The notes beneath the pieces were generated by a model. It worked only from the letters and a program-made list of their open reading frames with translations. It was not told the origin of the DNA and did no database searches. Positions 44,713 through 58,758 of a DNA stretch of 64,000 nucleotides are shown here, in pieces. The stretch is taken from assembly GCF_009724685.1 (NCBI RefSeq), contig NZ_WMEF01000002.1, positions 558,001-622,000 of the forward strand, written 5' to 3'. Origin of the DNA: Lysinibacillus cavernae. Lineage in GTDB: Bacteria; Bacillota; Bacilli; Bacillales_A; Planococcaceae. The translations under genes were made by a program, and so were the position numbers. Numbering within the stretch: position 1 is the stretch's first letter; each line of letters begins with the position of its first letter.

Positions 44713-45299
44713 TTGTGGTGCCCACTTCCCTTCAATTTCATCATCTTATTTTATTCATTATAGAAGCTAAATACAAGATAATGGTCTTACACCAGTATTG
44801 CTTTTTGTGTAACATGTGAACATTAACTTATTCTGGTATTTCACCCTACTAAATTTTCCAAATAACGCATCTCTTTTAAAAAATTTTTTCACAGCTTTTT
44901 TATACTATTTTCGATATTTCCCAAGGCATCAGAAAATTGTTATATAACAACGTTTTTCTACTTTCTACTCTTTTTTTGATTTTACTAGCAGTATAATAAA
45001 ATACAGAAAATTCTCTTTCATGTTTATATTTTCTCCTACATTCATCTTTATTAACAATAAACTATTTTAGTAATATTATTTCAAGAAATTTCTTATTTCT
45101 TCTTCGAGCGGTTTTTTTCTAACAATTCCCCATTATTTCTAAGTTATTTTCTCTAAGTAAAAGTGACTAAAAATTATAAAAACTCAAAATTTAGTATTGC
45201 ATTATAAGAATCTCCCCCATAAAATAAGTGAATATAACGACGAATTAAAAAGAAATATGTCGTTTTAAACAGAAATATATAACTTTAGGGGGAATAATA
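44713..45299. other. Long upstream region of the first symporter operon
   Basis: 587 AT-rich bases. I see no gene and no clear palindrome. It must hold the promoters for the divergent Sco gene and for the DUF485/symporter pair, but I cannot assign -35/-10 boxes with confidence. Confidence 0.4.
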
Positions 45300-45635
45300 A
45301 TGGCTAACGTTTCAAGTGAAAAACAAGCCCAGTCAATTGATTATCATGCAATTGAGGCAATGGAATCGTTCAATAGCTTTGTAAAAAAGAAAAATACCTT
45401 CCTTTTCTCGATTACAGCAATGTTTCTAATCCTTTATATCTTGCTTCCGATCCTTGCTTTCCAACCTGTACTACAACAAAAATTCTTCGGAAATATTACG
45501 GGTGTTTGGGTTTATTCTGCAGGATTATTTATCATGACCATTGTGCTTTGTACAATATATGTAAAAAAAGCGGCTTCATTCGATCAAGCTGCAGCTGCTG
45601 TTTTAGCAGAGTATCATGCGAAAGGTGGTAAATAA
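45300..45635 (+). CDS. DUF485-family small membrane protein
   Basis: 111 residues with two membrane helices (about 35-55 and 70-90), the DUF485 layout. Such proteins are encoded directly before acetate/pyruvate-type sodium:solute symporters and are probably their small subunit. The stop abuts the symporter start. GGGGG precedes ATG. It is a paralogue of 47,671-48,009. Confidence 0.88.
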   Translation: MANVSSEKQAQSIDYHAIEAMESFNSFVKKKNTFLFSITAMFLILYILLPILAFQPVLQQKFFGNITGVWVYSAGLFIMTIVLCTIYVKKAASFDQAAAAVLAEYHAKGGK

Positions 45636-47189
45636 ATGAACTTCGTATCTGTTGGTTTCTTTTTAGCTATTGTTGGCTTAACACTTATTGTTACGTATAT
45701 TGCGGCAAAGCGTACTTCCTCTGCGGCTGATTTCTATACTGCTGGTGGCGGTTTAAAAGGTTGGCAAAATGGCTTTGCGATTGCTGGTGACTATTTATCG
45801 GCAGCTGCTTTTCTAGGTGTTTCTGGTGCTATTGCCTTAACTGGTTTTGATGGCTTCTTCTTCTCTGTAGGCTATGTAGTAGCAAATTTAGTACTACTTT
45901 ATGTAATTGCTGAGCCAATGCGTAATTTAGGTCGCTATACGTTAGCAGATATGTTAACGGCTCGTTTTAATGAAAAAAGAATTCGTGGTGTTGCTGCGTC
46001 AGGGACCATAATCATTGTGATTCTTTATATGATTGCACAGCTAGTAGGGGCCGGTGCATTGATTAAACTATTATTTGGGATTGAGTATTGGATTGCCGTG
46101 TTAATCGTTGGAGTTATGATGACTACGTATGTGTTATTCGGCGGCATGACAGCGACTTCTTGGGTTCAAATCATTAAAGCCAGTCTATTATTATTTGGGA
46201 CAGGTCTATTAGCAGTATTAGTATTAGCGAAATTTGACTTCTCTCTTATGAAGATGTTTGACACGATTGCCGTCGATCATGGTGAAGAATTCCTTGTGCC
46301 AGGGATCAAATACACAAGTACAATCGACTCCGTTTCGATGATGATGGCTTTAGTTTTAGGAACATCAGGCTTACCACATATTTTAATGCGTTTCTTTACA
46401 GTAAAGGATGCAAAGACTGCACGTGCTTCGATTTCTTGGACAACTTGGATTACAGCTATTTTCTTCTCATTAACGATTTTCTTAGGATTCGGTGCATTAA
46501 ACTTTGTAGGTCTGGATCAAATTCTAGCTGAAAGTAAGGCTGGTAACACAGCTGCCCCACTTCTGGCTCATTATCTAGGCGGAGATGTATTAATGGCATT
46601 TATCGGTGCTGTAGCCTTCGCGACAATTTTAGCAGTTGTTTCGGGCTTAGTATTAACGGGAGCTTCTGCGATTTCTCACGATATTTATGGAGAAATTATT
46701 AAAGGCGGGAAATTAACTGAAAAGCAACAGGTGGTAGCTGCTCGTACAGGCTCTATTTCGATTGCGATTGTGTCTATTATTCTTGCTCTGTTCGCTCAAA
46801 ACTTAAATGTTTCGTTCTTAGTATCCTTTGCGTTTTGTATTGGTGCATCAGCGAACCTACCTGTTATCCTTTACACAATCTATTGGAAGAAGTTCAATTC
46901 TACAGGTGCAGTATCAGCTATGGTAACGGGTTTAGTGTCCTGTTTAATATTAGGGGCAATGGGACCAAATGTTTGGAGCCCTGTAGAAGGTGCTGCCATT
47001 TTTGTTGGAAATCCACTTGTGCCACTTGCTGTACCAGCTATTATTACAATTCCATTGGGCTTTATTGCTGGATATCTCGGGACAGTACTTACATCAAGCA
47101 AAGTACCACAGGAGGAGGCTGAGCGTATTTATCAAGAAATTCGCGTGAAAGCGAATACAGGTGTGTCTGTTTCTGATGTTTCACATTAA
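45636..47189 (+). CDS. Sodium:solute symporter, ActP-like (monocarboxylate/acetate)
   Basis: 517 residues with about 13 membrane segments, solute:sodium symporter family. The opening motif KRTSSAADFYTAGGGLKGWQNG and FAIAGDYLSAAAFLGVSG are shared with acetate permeases (ActP/YwcA), and GLPHILMRFFTVKDAKTAR is typical. Likely substrate: acetate or another short-chain acid. Operon with the DUF485 gene. It is closely similar to the next symporter (48,006-49,562), evidence for a tandem duplication. Confidence 0.9.
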   Translation: MNFVSVGFFLAIVGLTLIVTYIAAKRTSSAADFYTAGGGLKGWQNGFAIAGDYLSAAAFLGVSGAIALTGFDGFFFSVGYVVANLVLLYVIAEPMRNLGRYTLADMLTARFNEKRIRGVAASGTIIIVILYMIAQLVGAGALIKLLFGIEYWIAVLIVGVMMTTYVLFGGMTATSWVQIIKASLLLFGTGLLAVLVLAKFDFSLMKMFDTIAVDHGEEFLVPGIKYTSTIDSVSMMMALVLGTSGLPHILMRFFTVKDAKTARASISWTTWITAIFFSLTIFLGFGALNFVGLDQILAESKAGNTAAPLLAHYLGGDVLMAFIGAVAFATILAVVSGLVLTGASAISHDIYGEIIKGGKLTEKQQVVAARTGSISIAIVSIILALFAQNLNVSFLVSFAFCIGASANLPVILYTIYWKKFNSTGAVSAMVTGLVSCLILGAMGPNVWSPVEGAAIFVGNPLVPLAVPAIITIPLGFIAGYLGTVLTSSKVPQEEAERIYQEIRVKANTGVSVSDVSH

Positions 47190-47670
47190 TATTTATACAC
47201 ATCATGTACAATGAATCCTAATTCAAAAAATGCAAAAAAATAGGCAAAAAATTCGATTTTTGGTCGAGTTTTTCGCCTTTTTTGTTATTCAATATCTACC
47301 AATTTACTTATCGAACAATATTATTTCTCTTCCAAAAAACAGAAAAAATCCAATTTCCACTAAGTAAATAGTGTTTATTTTCAGTTGAAAAAACGAGATT
47401 ATTTTGTAATTTTACCCTTCCTTTTTTGTCAAGAATCTAGATTTCTCTTCACTTCATTTATTTATCTGAATTTTCTAAAACCCTTTATATCCTTGACTTT
47501 GTGGCATTTTTTCTCTTCCAGGACTATTTTCAGAAAAATTTTTTTTGCATAATTTTTCTGAAATGTATTGCAATTTTGTGAACTGTTTCATAAAATGAGA
47601 ATGTGAATTCACTAAACTAGCAAAATTAAGTCTTGAGGCAGAAAAAATATACACAAAATGGGGAATGTTA
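47190..47670. other. Gap between the two symporter operons
   Basis: A terminator-like hairpin lies at about 47,240-47,285 (AGGCAAAAAATTCGA ... TCGAGTTTTTCGCCT, then T-run). The rest is AT-rich upstream sequence of the second pair, with no gene. Confidence 0.5.
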
Positions 47671-48009
47671 ATGGCGAACAATCAAGCAAAAAAAGGTGTC
47701 GTGATTGACTATGATGCAATTGCAAACCAAGAATCGTTTAAGGCTCTTGTACGAAGAAAGAACTCTTTTCTTTGGTCTATGACTGCCATATTTTTAATGG
47801 CTTACATGTTGCTACCAATTCTGACATCATACACAACAATTCTACACCAAAAGGCATTTGGGGAAATTACTTGGGTGTGGATCTACTCGGCAGGGCTATT
47901 CATCATGACATGGGGGTTATGTCATTTATATGTAGCAAAAGCAAACAGCTTCGATAGAGAAGCAAAAGCGATTATCGCTGAATACGAAAACGGAGGTGGC
48001 CGCCGATGA
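47671..48009 (+). CDS. DUF485-family small membrane protein (second copy)
   Basis: 112 residues, two membrane helices, clearly related to 45,300-45,635 (shared RKNSFLWSMTAIFLMAYMLL-type and VWIYSAGLFIMT segments). ATG 47,671 has GGGGAA upstream; ATG 47,665 overlaps that ribosome-binding site. The stop overlaps the symporter start by 4 bases. Confidence 0.88.
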   Translation: MANNQAKKGVVIDYDAIANQESFKALVRRKNSFLWSMTAIFLMAYMLLPILTSYTTILHQKAFGEITWVWIYSAGLFIMTWGLCHLYVAKANSFDREAKAIIAEYENGGGRR

Positions 48010-49562
48010 ATAACGGAATGAGTTTCACAGCCATATTCTTCTTCGTAGGCATTGTTGGTTTAACATTAGTTATTACATGGTGGGCATCTAAACGCACATC
48101 TTCAGCAAGTGATTTCTACACTGCTGGCGGTGGGTTAACAGGCTGGCAAAATGGACTAGCTATCGCTGGTGACTATTTATCAGCAGCATCTTTCCTAGGT
48201 ATCGCTGGTGCAGTAGCACTATTTGGATTTGACGGATTCTTCTTCTCTATTGGTTATTTAGTAGCTTACTTAGTGGTATTATACATCGTTGCTGAGCCAT
48301 TACGTAACCTTGGGAAATTCACATTAGCTGACATGATTACAGCGCGTTTCGATAACGCTAAAGTTCGTGGAACAGCTGCTTTAAGCACTATTACAATTGT
48401 ATTATTCTACATGATTGCACAACTAGTTGGTGCAGGAGCACTTATTCAATTACTTTTAGGAATCGACTACTGGATTGCTGTCTTAATCGTAGGTTTCATG
48501 ATGACAACATACGTACTATTCGGTGGTATGACAGCAACTTCTTGGGTACAAATTATTAAAGCTTGTCTTTTAATGATAGGTACGGTAATTATTTCGTTCT
48601 TAGTTTTAAAAGAGTTCGGCTTCAGTATTTCTACAATGTTTAAAGAAATGACGACAGCTACTGATAGTGGGGCTGCTTATTTAAACCCAGGTCTAAAATA
48701 TACAAATGGACTTGACACAATCTCCATGTTAATTGCGTTAGTATTAGGTACTGCGGGTCTTCCGCATATCTTAATGCGTTTCTTCACAGTAAAAGACGCA
48801 CAAACAGCTCGTTCATCAGTTATTTGGGCTACTTGGATCGTAGGTATCTTCTACGTTCTAACAATTTTCTTAGGTTTCGGTGCAGCAGCATTCGTTGGAA
48901 AAGAAGATATTATCGCGGCAAACGCTGCTGGTAATATGGCTGCCCCACTTCTTGCGGAAGCACTTGGTGGCGACATTCTATTCTCATTTGTTTGTGCGGT
49001 AGCATTCGCAACAATTCTTGCGGTAGTAGCAGGTCTTGTACTTTCTGGTGCATCTGCCCTATCTCATGATATTTATGGACAAATTATCAAAAAGGGTAAA
49101 ATTACAGAAAAAGAGCAAGTACTTGCAGCTCGTATCGGTTCGATCACAATCGCTGTTATTTCTATCCTATTAGCACTTGGTGCACAAACATTAAACGTTG
49201 CGTTCTTAGTATCTCTAGCATTCTGTATTGCAGGTTCTGCTAACCTTCCAGTAATCATTTACACAATTTATTGGAAACGCTTTAATACAGCTGGTGCTGT
49301 AACGGCGATGTTAACAGGTTTAATTTCAGCATTAGTGTTAGTTGCTATGTCACCTAACGTGTGGAATCCAGTTGAAGGAAAAGCGATTTTCGTTGGTGAT
49401 CCGTTAATTATGTTAACGAACCCGGCACTAATCTCTGTACCACTTGGTTTCCTTGGCGGCTTCATTGGCACATTACTTTCTAAAGAAACAGATGATGCGA
49501 AATATCGTGAAGTAGATGTTAAAGCAAACACAGGTATTTCTGTACAGGACGTATCTCACTAA
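48006..49562 (+). CDS. Sodium:solute symporter, ActP-like (second copy)
   Basis: 518 residues, about 13 membrane segments, same family as 45,636-47,189 and aligning over the full length (RTSSASDFYTAGGGLTGWQN, GDYLSAASFLGIAGA, LPHILMRFFTVKDAQTARSS, ending KANTGISVQDVSH like the first copy's KANTGVSVSDVSH). The two copies differ mainly in the cytoplasmic loop around residues 205-230, which may reflect different affinity or substrate. Terminator at 49,573-49,601. Confidence 0.9.
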   Translation: MNNGMSFTAIFFFVGIVGLTLVITWWASKRTSSASDFYTAGGGLTGWQNGLAIAGDYLSAASFLGIAGAVALFGFDGFFFSIGYLVAYLVVLYIVAEPLRNLGKFTLADMITARFDNAKVRGTAALSTITIVLFYMIAQLVGAGALIQLLLGIDYWIAVLIVGFMMTTYVLFGGMTATSWVQIIKACLLMIGTVIISFLVLKEFGFSISTMFKEMTTATDSGAAYLNPGLKYTNGLDTISMLIALVLGTAGLPHILMRFFTVKDAQTARSSVIWATWIVGIFYVLTIFLGFGAAAFVGKEDIIAANAAGNMAAPLLAEALGGDILFSFVCAVAFATILAVVAGLVLSGASALSHDIYGQIIKKGKITEKEQVLAARIGSITIAVISILLALGAQTLNVAFLVSLAFCIAGSANLPVIIYTIYWKRFNTAGAVTAMLTGLISALVLVAMSPNVWNPVEGKAIFVGDPLIMLTNPALISVPLGFLGGFIGTLLSKETDDAKYREVDVKANTGISVQDVSH

Positions 49563-49572
49563 TACACTCGAC

Positions 49573-49601
49573 AACCTCGTAAGTATCTTGCTTACGAGGT
49601 T
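49573..49601 (+). terminator. Terminator after the second symporter
   Basis: AACCTCGTAAG and CTTACGAGGTT form a perfect 11-bp stem, followed by TTACTTTTTC. Confidence 0.9.
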
Positions 49602-49658
49602 TTACTTTTTCTCCCTTATTCGTTACTATAAAGTTAGAAAGAATTGGAGGGTATGCTT

Positions 49659-49835
49659 ATGTCACAGTCTGATGCTAAAAAGAAGCGTATGCATGTTAAA
49701 CGAACAATCGGCAAGGATGTTGAAAAAAATCGGCAATCTAGCTCTTTCAGCACACATGAACGCATGACGAAAACAAAGAATGAGCAATTGGAGCATCATT
49801 TCAGTAAACATAAAAAGCAGTATAAGGACGAATAA
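49659..49835 (+). CDS. Small basic protein, unknown
   Basis: 58 residues, MSQSDAKKKRMHVKRTIGKD..., very rich in Lys/Arg/His, no membrane segment. GGAGGG lies 8 bases before ATG 49,659, a strong ribosome-binding site, which supports a real gene despite its size. The strong hairpin at 49,812-49,857 includes its stop codon. It faces the TatD gene end to end. Function unknown. Confidence 0.65.
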   Translation: MSQSDAKKKRMHVKRTIGKDVEKNRQSSSFSTHERMTKTKNEQLEHHFSKHKKQYKDE

Positions 49836-49857
49836 TTCGTACCCTATACTGCTTTTT
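49812..49857. terminator. Bidirectional terminator between small gene and TatD gene
   Basis: Arms AAAAAGCAGTATA (49,812-49,824) and TATACTGCTTTTT pair perfectly, and the loop side carries a further GAATTATTC-like pairing. It serves both converging genes. Confidence 0.85.
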
Positions 49858-49866
49858 CTTGATCCA

Positions 49867-50616
49867 TTAAAGTCGATAGAAGTTTTTTGTATTTTGTGTG
49901 ATGATCTGAGCCGCTTCCTGTGTTGACAACCCTTTAATGGACGCAATGACCTCAATCGTCGAATGCATCATCCACGGTGATGTACGCTTATTCGTAAACG
50001 GTCCTTCAAACGGCCAAGGTCCATCTGTTTCTATCATCATGCGTTCAATGGGGTAAGCTTGAATTAACTGTTGAATCTCTTCTTCATAGAAACAATCAGG
50101 CGTTATAGAAATAAAATAACCATGCTGTATCATACGTTTCACCACAGCCTTATCCCCTTTAAACCAATGAAAATGCGCTTTACGTAGCTGATGTTTTTCA
50201 AGTAAATCACATACGATGGCGGCGTCCTCATATACGGCATGTAAAACAATCGGCTTATCAAGCTCCTTTGCCAAAATGATAAAACGCTCTAATAAAGCCA
50301 CATAAGGACGATTATCAATGGCTTGTTCTTGCCTTAAATAATAAGGTAGACCAACCTCACCAACAGCTACCATATCATCCGCATGGGCACGTATCCAATC
50401 AAATAAAGCATCCTCGTCTCTTTGACCTGGTAGAGACTGTTCAGGATGAAAGCCAAAAGCTGCCTTTACTTGATGATAGGTTTTTGACAGATGCAGTGTT
50501 CTTTCACAAGATACTAGCTGCATGCTAACTGCAATCACATAATCTACCTCTTCCAATAAAGACGAAATTTCCTCATCTTTATACTGATCCAAATGAATAT
50601 GAGCATCAATCAACAT
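49867..50616 (-). CDS. TatD-family metal-dependent hydrolase
   Basis: 249 residues from ATG 50,616 (AAAGGTGAT upstream). TatD fold: LIDAHIHLD (metal His pair), VGEVGLPY, VLHAVYED, AHFHWFKG and IETDGPWPF. It is the last gene of the thiamine-precursor transport operon (overlapping the ATPase gene), a placement seen in other Bacillales. Its role there is unclear; a hydrolase acting on a thiamine degradation product is possible (inference). It resembles QatD (20,830-21,573) in fold, but they are clearly different proteins. Confidence 0.85.
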   Translation of the reverse strand: MLIDAHIHLDQYKDEEISSLLEEVDYVIAVSMQLVSCERTLHLSKTYHQVKAAFGFHPEQSLPGQRDEDALFDWIRAHADDMVAVGEVGLPYYLRQEQAIDNRPYVALLERFIILAKELDKPIVLHAVYEDAAIVCDLLEKHQLRKAHFHWFKGDKAVVKRMIQHGYFISITPDCFYEEEIQQLIQAYPIERMMIETDGPWPFEGPFTNKRTSPWMMHSTIEVIASIKGLSTQEAAQIITQNTKNFYRL

Positions 50617-51355
50617 ACAAATCACCTTTTTCTTCCTGTAAGTACATAAATAACTGTTGCTTTAAAGCGGTGAATGCTGCAGAATGACGAATTTCCTCTT
50701 TGCGAGGTCTTTCAAACGGTACAATGATTTCCTTTTTAACCATTGCTGGACGTTTCGTTAAAACAAGTATACGATCCGCTAAAAAGAGCGCTTCTTCAAT
50801 ACTATGTGTAACAAATAAGATTGATTTACGGTACTCTTCCCAAATAGATAAAAGCCATGCCTGCATTTCCAGTCTCGTAAATTCATCCAGCGCAGAAAAT
50901 GGTTCGTCTAAGCATAAAATAGGCTTATTACTAACCATGGCTCGTATAAAGGATACACGCTGCTGCATGCCTCCTGAAAGTTCGTTCGGATACGCATGGA
51001 TAAACGAAGCAAGCCCAACCTTTTCTAACCATTCTTTGGCACGTTCAACGTTTGGTTTATGTTGTAATTCCTCCACGATGGTAACATTCTCTAAAATGGT
51101 ACGCCAAGGCAGTAGACAAGGCTGCTGTGGCATATAGCCAATCGTTCCTCGTTTTTGTTGAATATCTTCCCCGTTTAATAAAATGGCACCTTTATCAATG
51201 GAAGAGATACCGCCAATTAATTGAAATAGAGTACTTTTACCACTTCCTGAAGGTCCCACAATAGCCACAAACTCGCCATCCTTGACATCAAAAGATAATT
51301 TGTCCAGGACTTGCAGGACATTAAAAGATTTAGCGATGTTCTGAATGCTGAGCAT
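50606..51355 (-). CDS. thiZ: ABC transporter ATP-binding protein (thiamine-precursor uptake, ThiZ-like)
   Basis: 249 residues. Walker A GPSGSGKS (34-41), Q-loop GYMPQQPCLLPWRT, signature LSGGMQQR, Walker B ILCLDEPFSALDE and the H-loop THSIEEAL. It belongs to the nitrate/taurine/HMP-type importer ATPases. Overlaps the permease gene upstream and the TatD gene downstream. The TPP riboswitch at the head of the operon assigns it to uptake of a thiamine pyrimidine precursor. Confidence 0.88.
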   Translation of the reverse strand: MLSIQNIAKSFNVLQVLDKLSFDVKDGEFVAIVGPSGSGKSTLFQLIGGISSIDKGAILLNGEDIQQKRGTIGYMPQQPCLLPWRTILENVTIVEELQHKPNVERAKEWLEKVGLASFIHAYPNELSGGMQQRVSFIRAMVSNKPILCLDEPFSALDEFTRLEMQAWLLSIWEEYRKSILFVTHSIEEALFLADRILVLTKRPAMVKKEIIVPFERPRKEEIRHSAAFTALKQQLFMYLQEEKGDLYVD

Positions 51356-52103
51356 GGTAGCCTCTCCCCTTTACCATTAACTTTTCAATCAAACGAATAC
51401 TGCTAAACAACAGTAAACTTAACAAAACGATTGCAAAAATCGCTACAAACACTCGATCCGTACGGAAGGAGGACTGTGCTAAGGTCATGTAAACACCGAT
51501 GCCCTTCTTTGCACCAAGCCACTCCGCAATGACAGCACCCATCACACTGTATGTAGCAGCTATTTTAATACCTGAGAAAATAGCTGGATACGCATGTGGC
51601 CATTCCAGTTTCCAAAAAGTTTGTGCCTTCGTTGCACCAATCATGGCAAAATAATGCTTTAACTCGGGTGCCGTTTGACGAAACCCATCCATCGCCGCAA
51701 TGACAATCGGAAAAAAGCACACAAGACAAATAATAATGAGTTTCGGTAAAAGGCCGAAGCCAAACCAAATAATGAGCAGCGGTGCTAATACAAGAATGGG
51801 AATGTTTTGCGACATAATAAGAATCGGATAAAACAACTCCCGAATAAAAGTAAAACGATGCAAAACAATTGCCACCGTTAAACCACAACCAATCCCAATG
51901 GCAAGACCTAATAAGGCTAATTGCACCGTGGCCAAAGCATGGGGTAGAAACGTTTGATACGATTGCATGCCCTCCAACAAAATAATACTTGGTGCAGGTA
52001 AGAGCCAATGAGGAACTTCAGCCATTTGCACAACTAGCTCCCATATGAATAAGAGGAAGGCGATAAAAATTATCGTCCTTCCCTTTTGCAACGCGCGTTT
52101 CAT
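51330..52103 (-). CDS. thiX: ABC transporter permease (ThiX-like)
   Basis: 257 residues, six membrane segments, with the EAA-type loop GATKAQTFWKLEWPHAYPAI and GVIAEWLGAKKGIGVYM. BPD_transp_1 family, as in taurine/HMP importers. It abuts the thiamine-binding-protein gene and overlaps the ATPase gene. Confidence 0.88.
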   Translation of the reverse strand: MKRALQKGRTIIFIAFLLFIWELVVQMAEVPHWLLPAPSIILLEGMQSYQTFLPHALATVQLALLGLAIGIGCGLTVAIVLHRFTFIRELFYPILIMSQNIPILVLAPLLIIWFGFGLLPKLIIICLVCFFPIVIAAMDGFRQTAPELKHYFAMIGATKAQTFWKLEWPHAYPAIFSGIKIAATYSVMGAVIAEWLGAKKGIGVYMTLAQSSFRTDRVFVAIFAIVLLSLLLFSSIRLIEKLMVKGRGYHAQHSEHR

Positions 52104-52393
52104 TACTGATATTTCTCCGTTAACTTGCCCATCGTAATACCTGTTGGTTGATATAAAATTTTCACTTGTGTAATGACATTGATGGCACCAAGATCAATCA
52201 TCTTGTCATTCATTTTTTCAATGATTTGGAGTAATGTTGTTAACTCACCTTCCATCGTTGTCTCTAGTGGATGTACTTCATATTTCACACCAGAAGCGTC
52301 AATAACAGCAATCGCCGCATCTACATAAGGAATAACATCCTCATATTTCTCTGTTTTCGGAATGATTTGAACACTAATTAATGAATTTGCCAT
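52103..52393 (-). CDS. Thiamine-binding protein (MTH1187/YkoF-like, DUF77)
   Basis: 96 residues, MANSLISVQIIPKTEKYEDV..., a ferredoxin-like fold with PLETTMEGELTTLLQIIEKM, the MTH1187-family pattern. Such proteins bind thiamine or its pyrimidine part in the cytoplasm. ATG 52,393 has AAGGGGG upstream. It lies between the binding-protein and permease genes, 2 bases and 0 bases away, so it is fully within the operon. Confidence 0.8.
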   Translation of the reverse strand: MANSLISVQIIPKTEKYEDVIPYVDAAIAVIDASGVKYEVHPLETTMEGELTTLLQIIEKMNDKMIDLGAINVITQVKILYQPTGITMGKLTEKYQ

Positions 52394-52394
52394 C

Positions 52395-53390
52395 TTAATT
52401 TGCCCCCTTTTTAGGTAAGAAATCATTAGTAAAGGCTTGTTTTGCATCAAACTCGCCCTCTAATACATTGTTACTGGACATCCATTTCGCATAATTTTCC
52501 CATACAGAAAGTTTTTGTTCACCCCATTGCTTAGCATCATCCTGATACTTATCAGCTAGCCATTCCTGACTTTTATGCACTAACTCTTTATCTAAGTCAG
52601 GTGCCGCTTCTACTAAAATATCAGCCGCTTCACTTGGTTGCTCCATTGCGTATTCATAGCCTTTCGATGCAGCCGCAACAAACGCTTTAACCACTTCAGG
52701 ATTGTCCTTAATCATTTTTTCATTCGTTGCAAGAACAGGTGTATAATAATCCAGCTGATCGCTATAGTCCGTTAAATACTGCATATTAATTTTTTCACCA
52801 CGAAGCTCTGCCTCAATACCCGTCCATGCATAATAAATCCATGCAAAATCAATATCTTTTTCCATCATTGTAAAGAAATCTAAATCTCCTGCATTGACGA
52901 TGTCTAGCTTATTAATGTCTGCATTTTCTGTTTGCATTAATGATTGAAGTACGGCTTGTTCTAGTGGAGCTCCCCATCCACCATAGGTTTTACCTTCAAA
53001 ATCCTTTGGTGATGTAATGCCTTTTGAAACAATAGAAGCAAAGCCAGATGTATTATGCTGAATGATGGCTGCGATAGATACAAGCGGTACATCCTGTACA
53101 CGAGCCTGTGTAATACCTTCCTGGTAGCTAACTCCAAATTCCGCCTTACCAGAAGCAACAAGCTGATCTGCTCCTGCTTCACCAGGCATAATAATTTCAA
53201 CATCTAAGCCCTGTTCCTCAAAATAACCGAGTTTATCCGCGACATACAGCCCTGTATGATTCGTATTCGGTGTCCAGTCCAATACTACTGACACCTTTTT
53301 TAACTTGTCAGTAGCCTGCTTGTCCTCCTTGTTACTACAACCCACTAACGTCAGAAGTGCAGCCAATAGAATAAATAACCATTTTTTCAT
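52395..53390 (-). CDS. thiY: ABC substrate-binding lipoprotein (NMT1/ThiY-like)
   Basis: 331 residues. Lipobox LVGC (Cys18). NMT1/THI5-like fold: VVLDWTPNTNHTGLYVADKL and GYFEEQGLDVEIIMPGEAG, then YGGWGAPLEQAVLQSLM. These proteins bind formylaminopyrimidine or HMP for thiamine salvage. First gene behind the TPP riboswitch. Confidence 0.9.
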   Translation of the reverse strand: MKKWLFILLAALLTLVGCSNKEDKQATDKLKKVSVVLDWTPNTNHTGLYVADKLGYFEEQGLDVEIIMPGEAGADQLVASGKAEFGVSYQEGITQARVQDVPLVSIAAIIQHNTSGFASIVSKGITSPKDFEGKTYGGWGAPLEQAVLQSLMQTENADINKLDIVNAGDLDFFTMMEKDIDFAWIYYAWTGIEAELRGEKINMQYLTDYSDQLDYYTPVLATNEKMIKDNPEVVKAFVAAASKGYEYAMEQPSEAADILVEAAPDLDKELVHKSQEWLADKYQDDAKQWGEQKLSVWENYAKWMSSNNVLEGEFDAKQAFTNDFLPKKGAN

Positions 53391-53486
53391 GCTAGGTCCT
53401 CCCAGTTTGTAATATGAAAGTGTTCATGATTGAATGTCACCAGAAGAAAGCGTATATGCGGATGGAAGATGCTGCTTAAAAACATA

Positions 53487-53516
53487 AAAAAAACGCCTAG
53501 GATTCTTCCCAGGCGT
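53487..53516 (-). terminator. Terminator controlled by the TPP riboswitch
   Basis: Minus strand ACGCCTGGGAAGAATCCTAGGCGT, then a run of T: an intrinsic terminator between the riboswitch and thiY. TPP binding would favour it and turn off the operon. Confidence 0.85.
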
Positions 53517-53557
53517 AATGCAATCAATCTTCAAAACTTTTGCTTTTTTGAATAGAT

Positions 53558-53650
53558 GTTCCCTACGCTGGTACGAGCCAAATCAGGTTCAAAGGGTCAG
53601 CGTCTATCGGACACAATCTCAGCTAGCAACTACTAGCCCCCCTACATTCT
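53558..53650 (-). promoter_or_regulatory. TPP riboswitch (THI element)
   Basis: On the minus strand the element shows the conserved THI-box blocks in order: GGGG...GCTGAGATTG, then ACCCTTTGAACCTGAT and GTACCAGCGTAGGGAA. It lies about 170 bases upstream of thiY, with a terminator between, so high TPP should stop transcription of thiY-DUF77-thiX-thiZ-tatD. Confidence 0.95.
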
Positions 53651-53742
53651 TTCGATATGAACTTTTCGATGATTATTATACCCATAGTTGATCTTAAATG
53701 ACAAGGTGCTATTTTTGAATAGATGCTCCACTATTAAAAATA

Positions 53743-53767
53743 GCCCAGCTCACGTCTGAGTCTGGGC
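53743..53767 (-). terminator. Terminator of the parE-parC operon
   Basis: The stem GCCCAG...CTGGGC (with further pairing inside) lies just past the parC stop and is followed on the minus strand by TATTTTTAAT. Confidence 0.8.
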
Positions 53768-53773
53768 ATAATA

Positions 53774-58758
<4,985 letters not shown>

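Noticed and set aside
51565-52008. Long frames opposite or inside the thi, par and ger genes
   Set aside because: They lie wholly within well-supported genes, have no ribosome-binding sites and low-complexity or Ser/Cys-rich translations typical of shadow frames.
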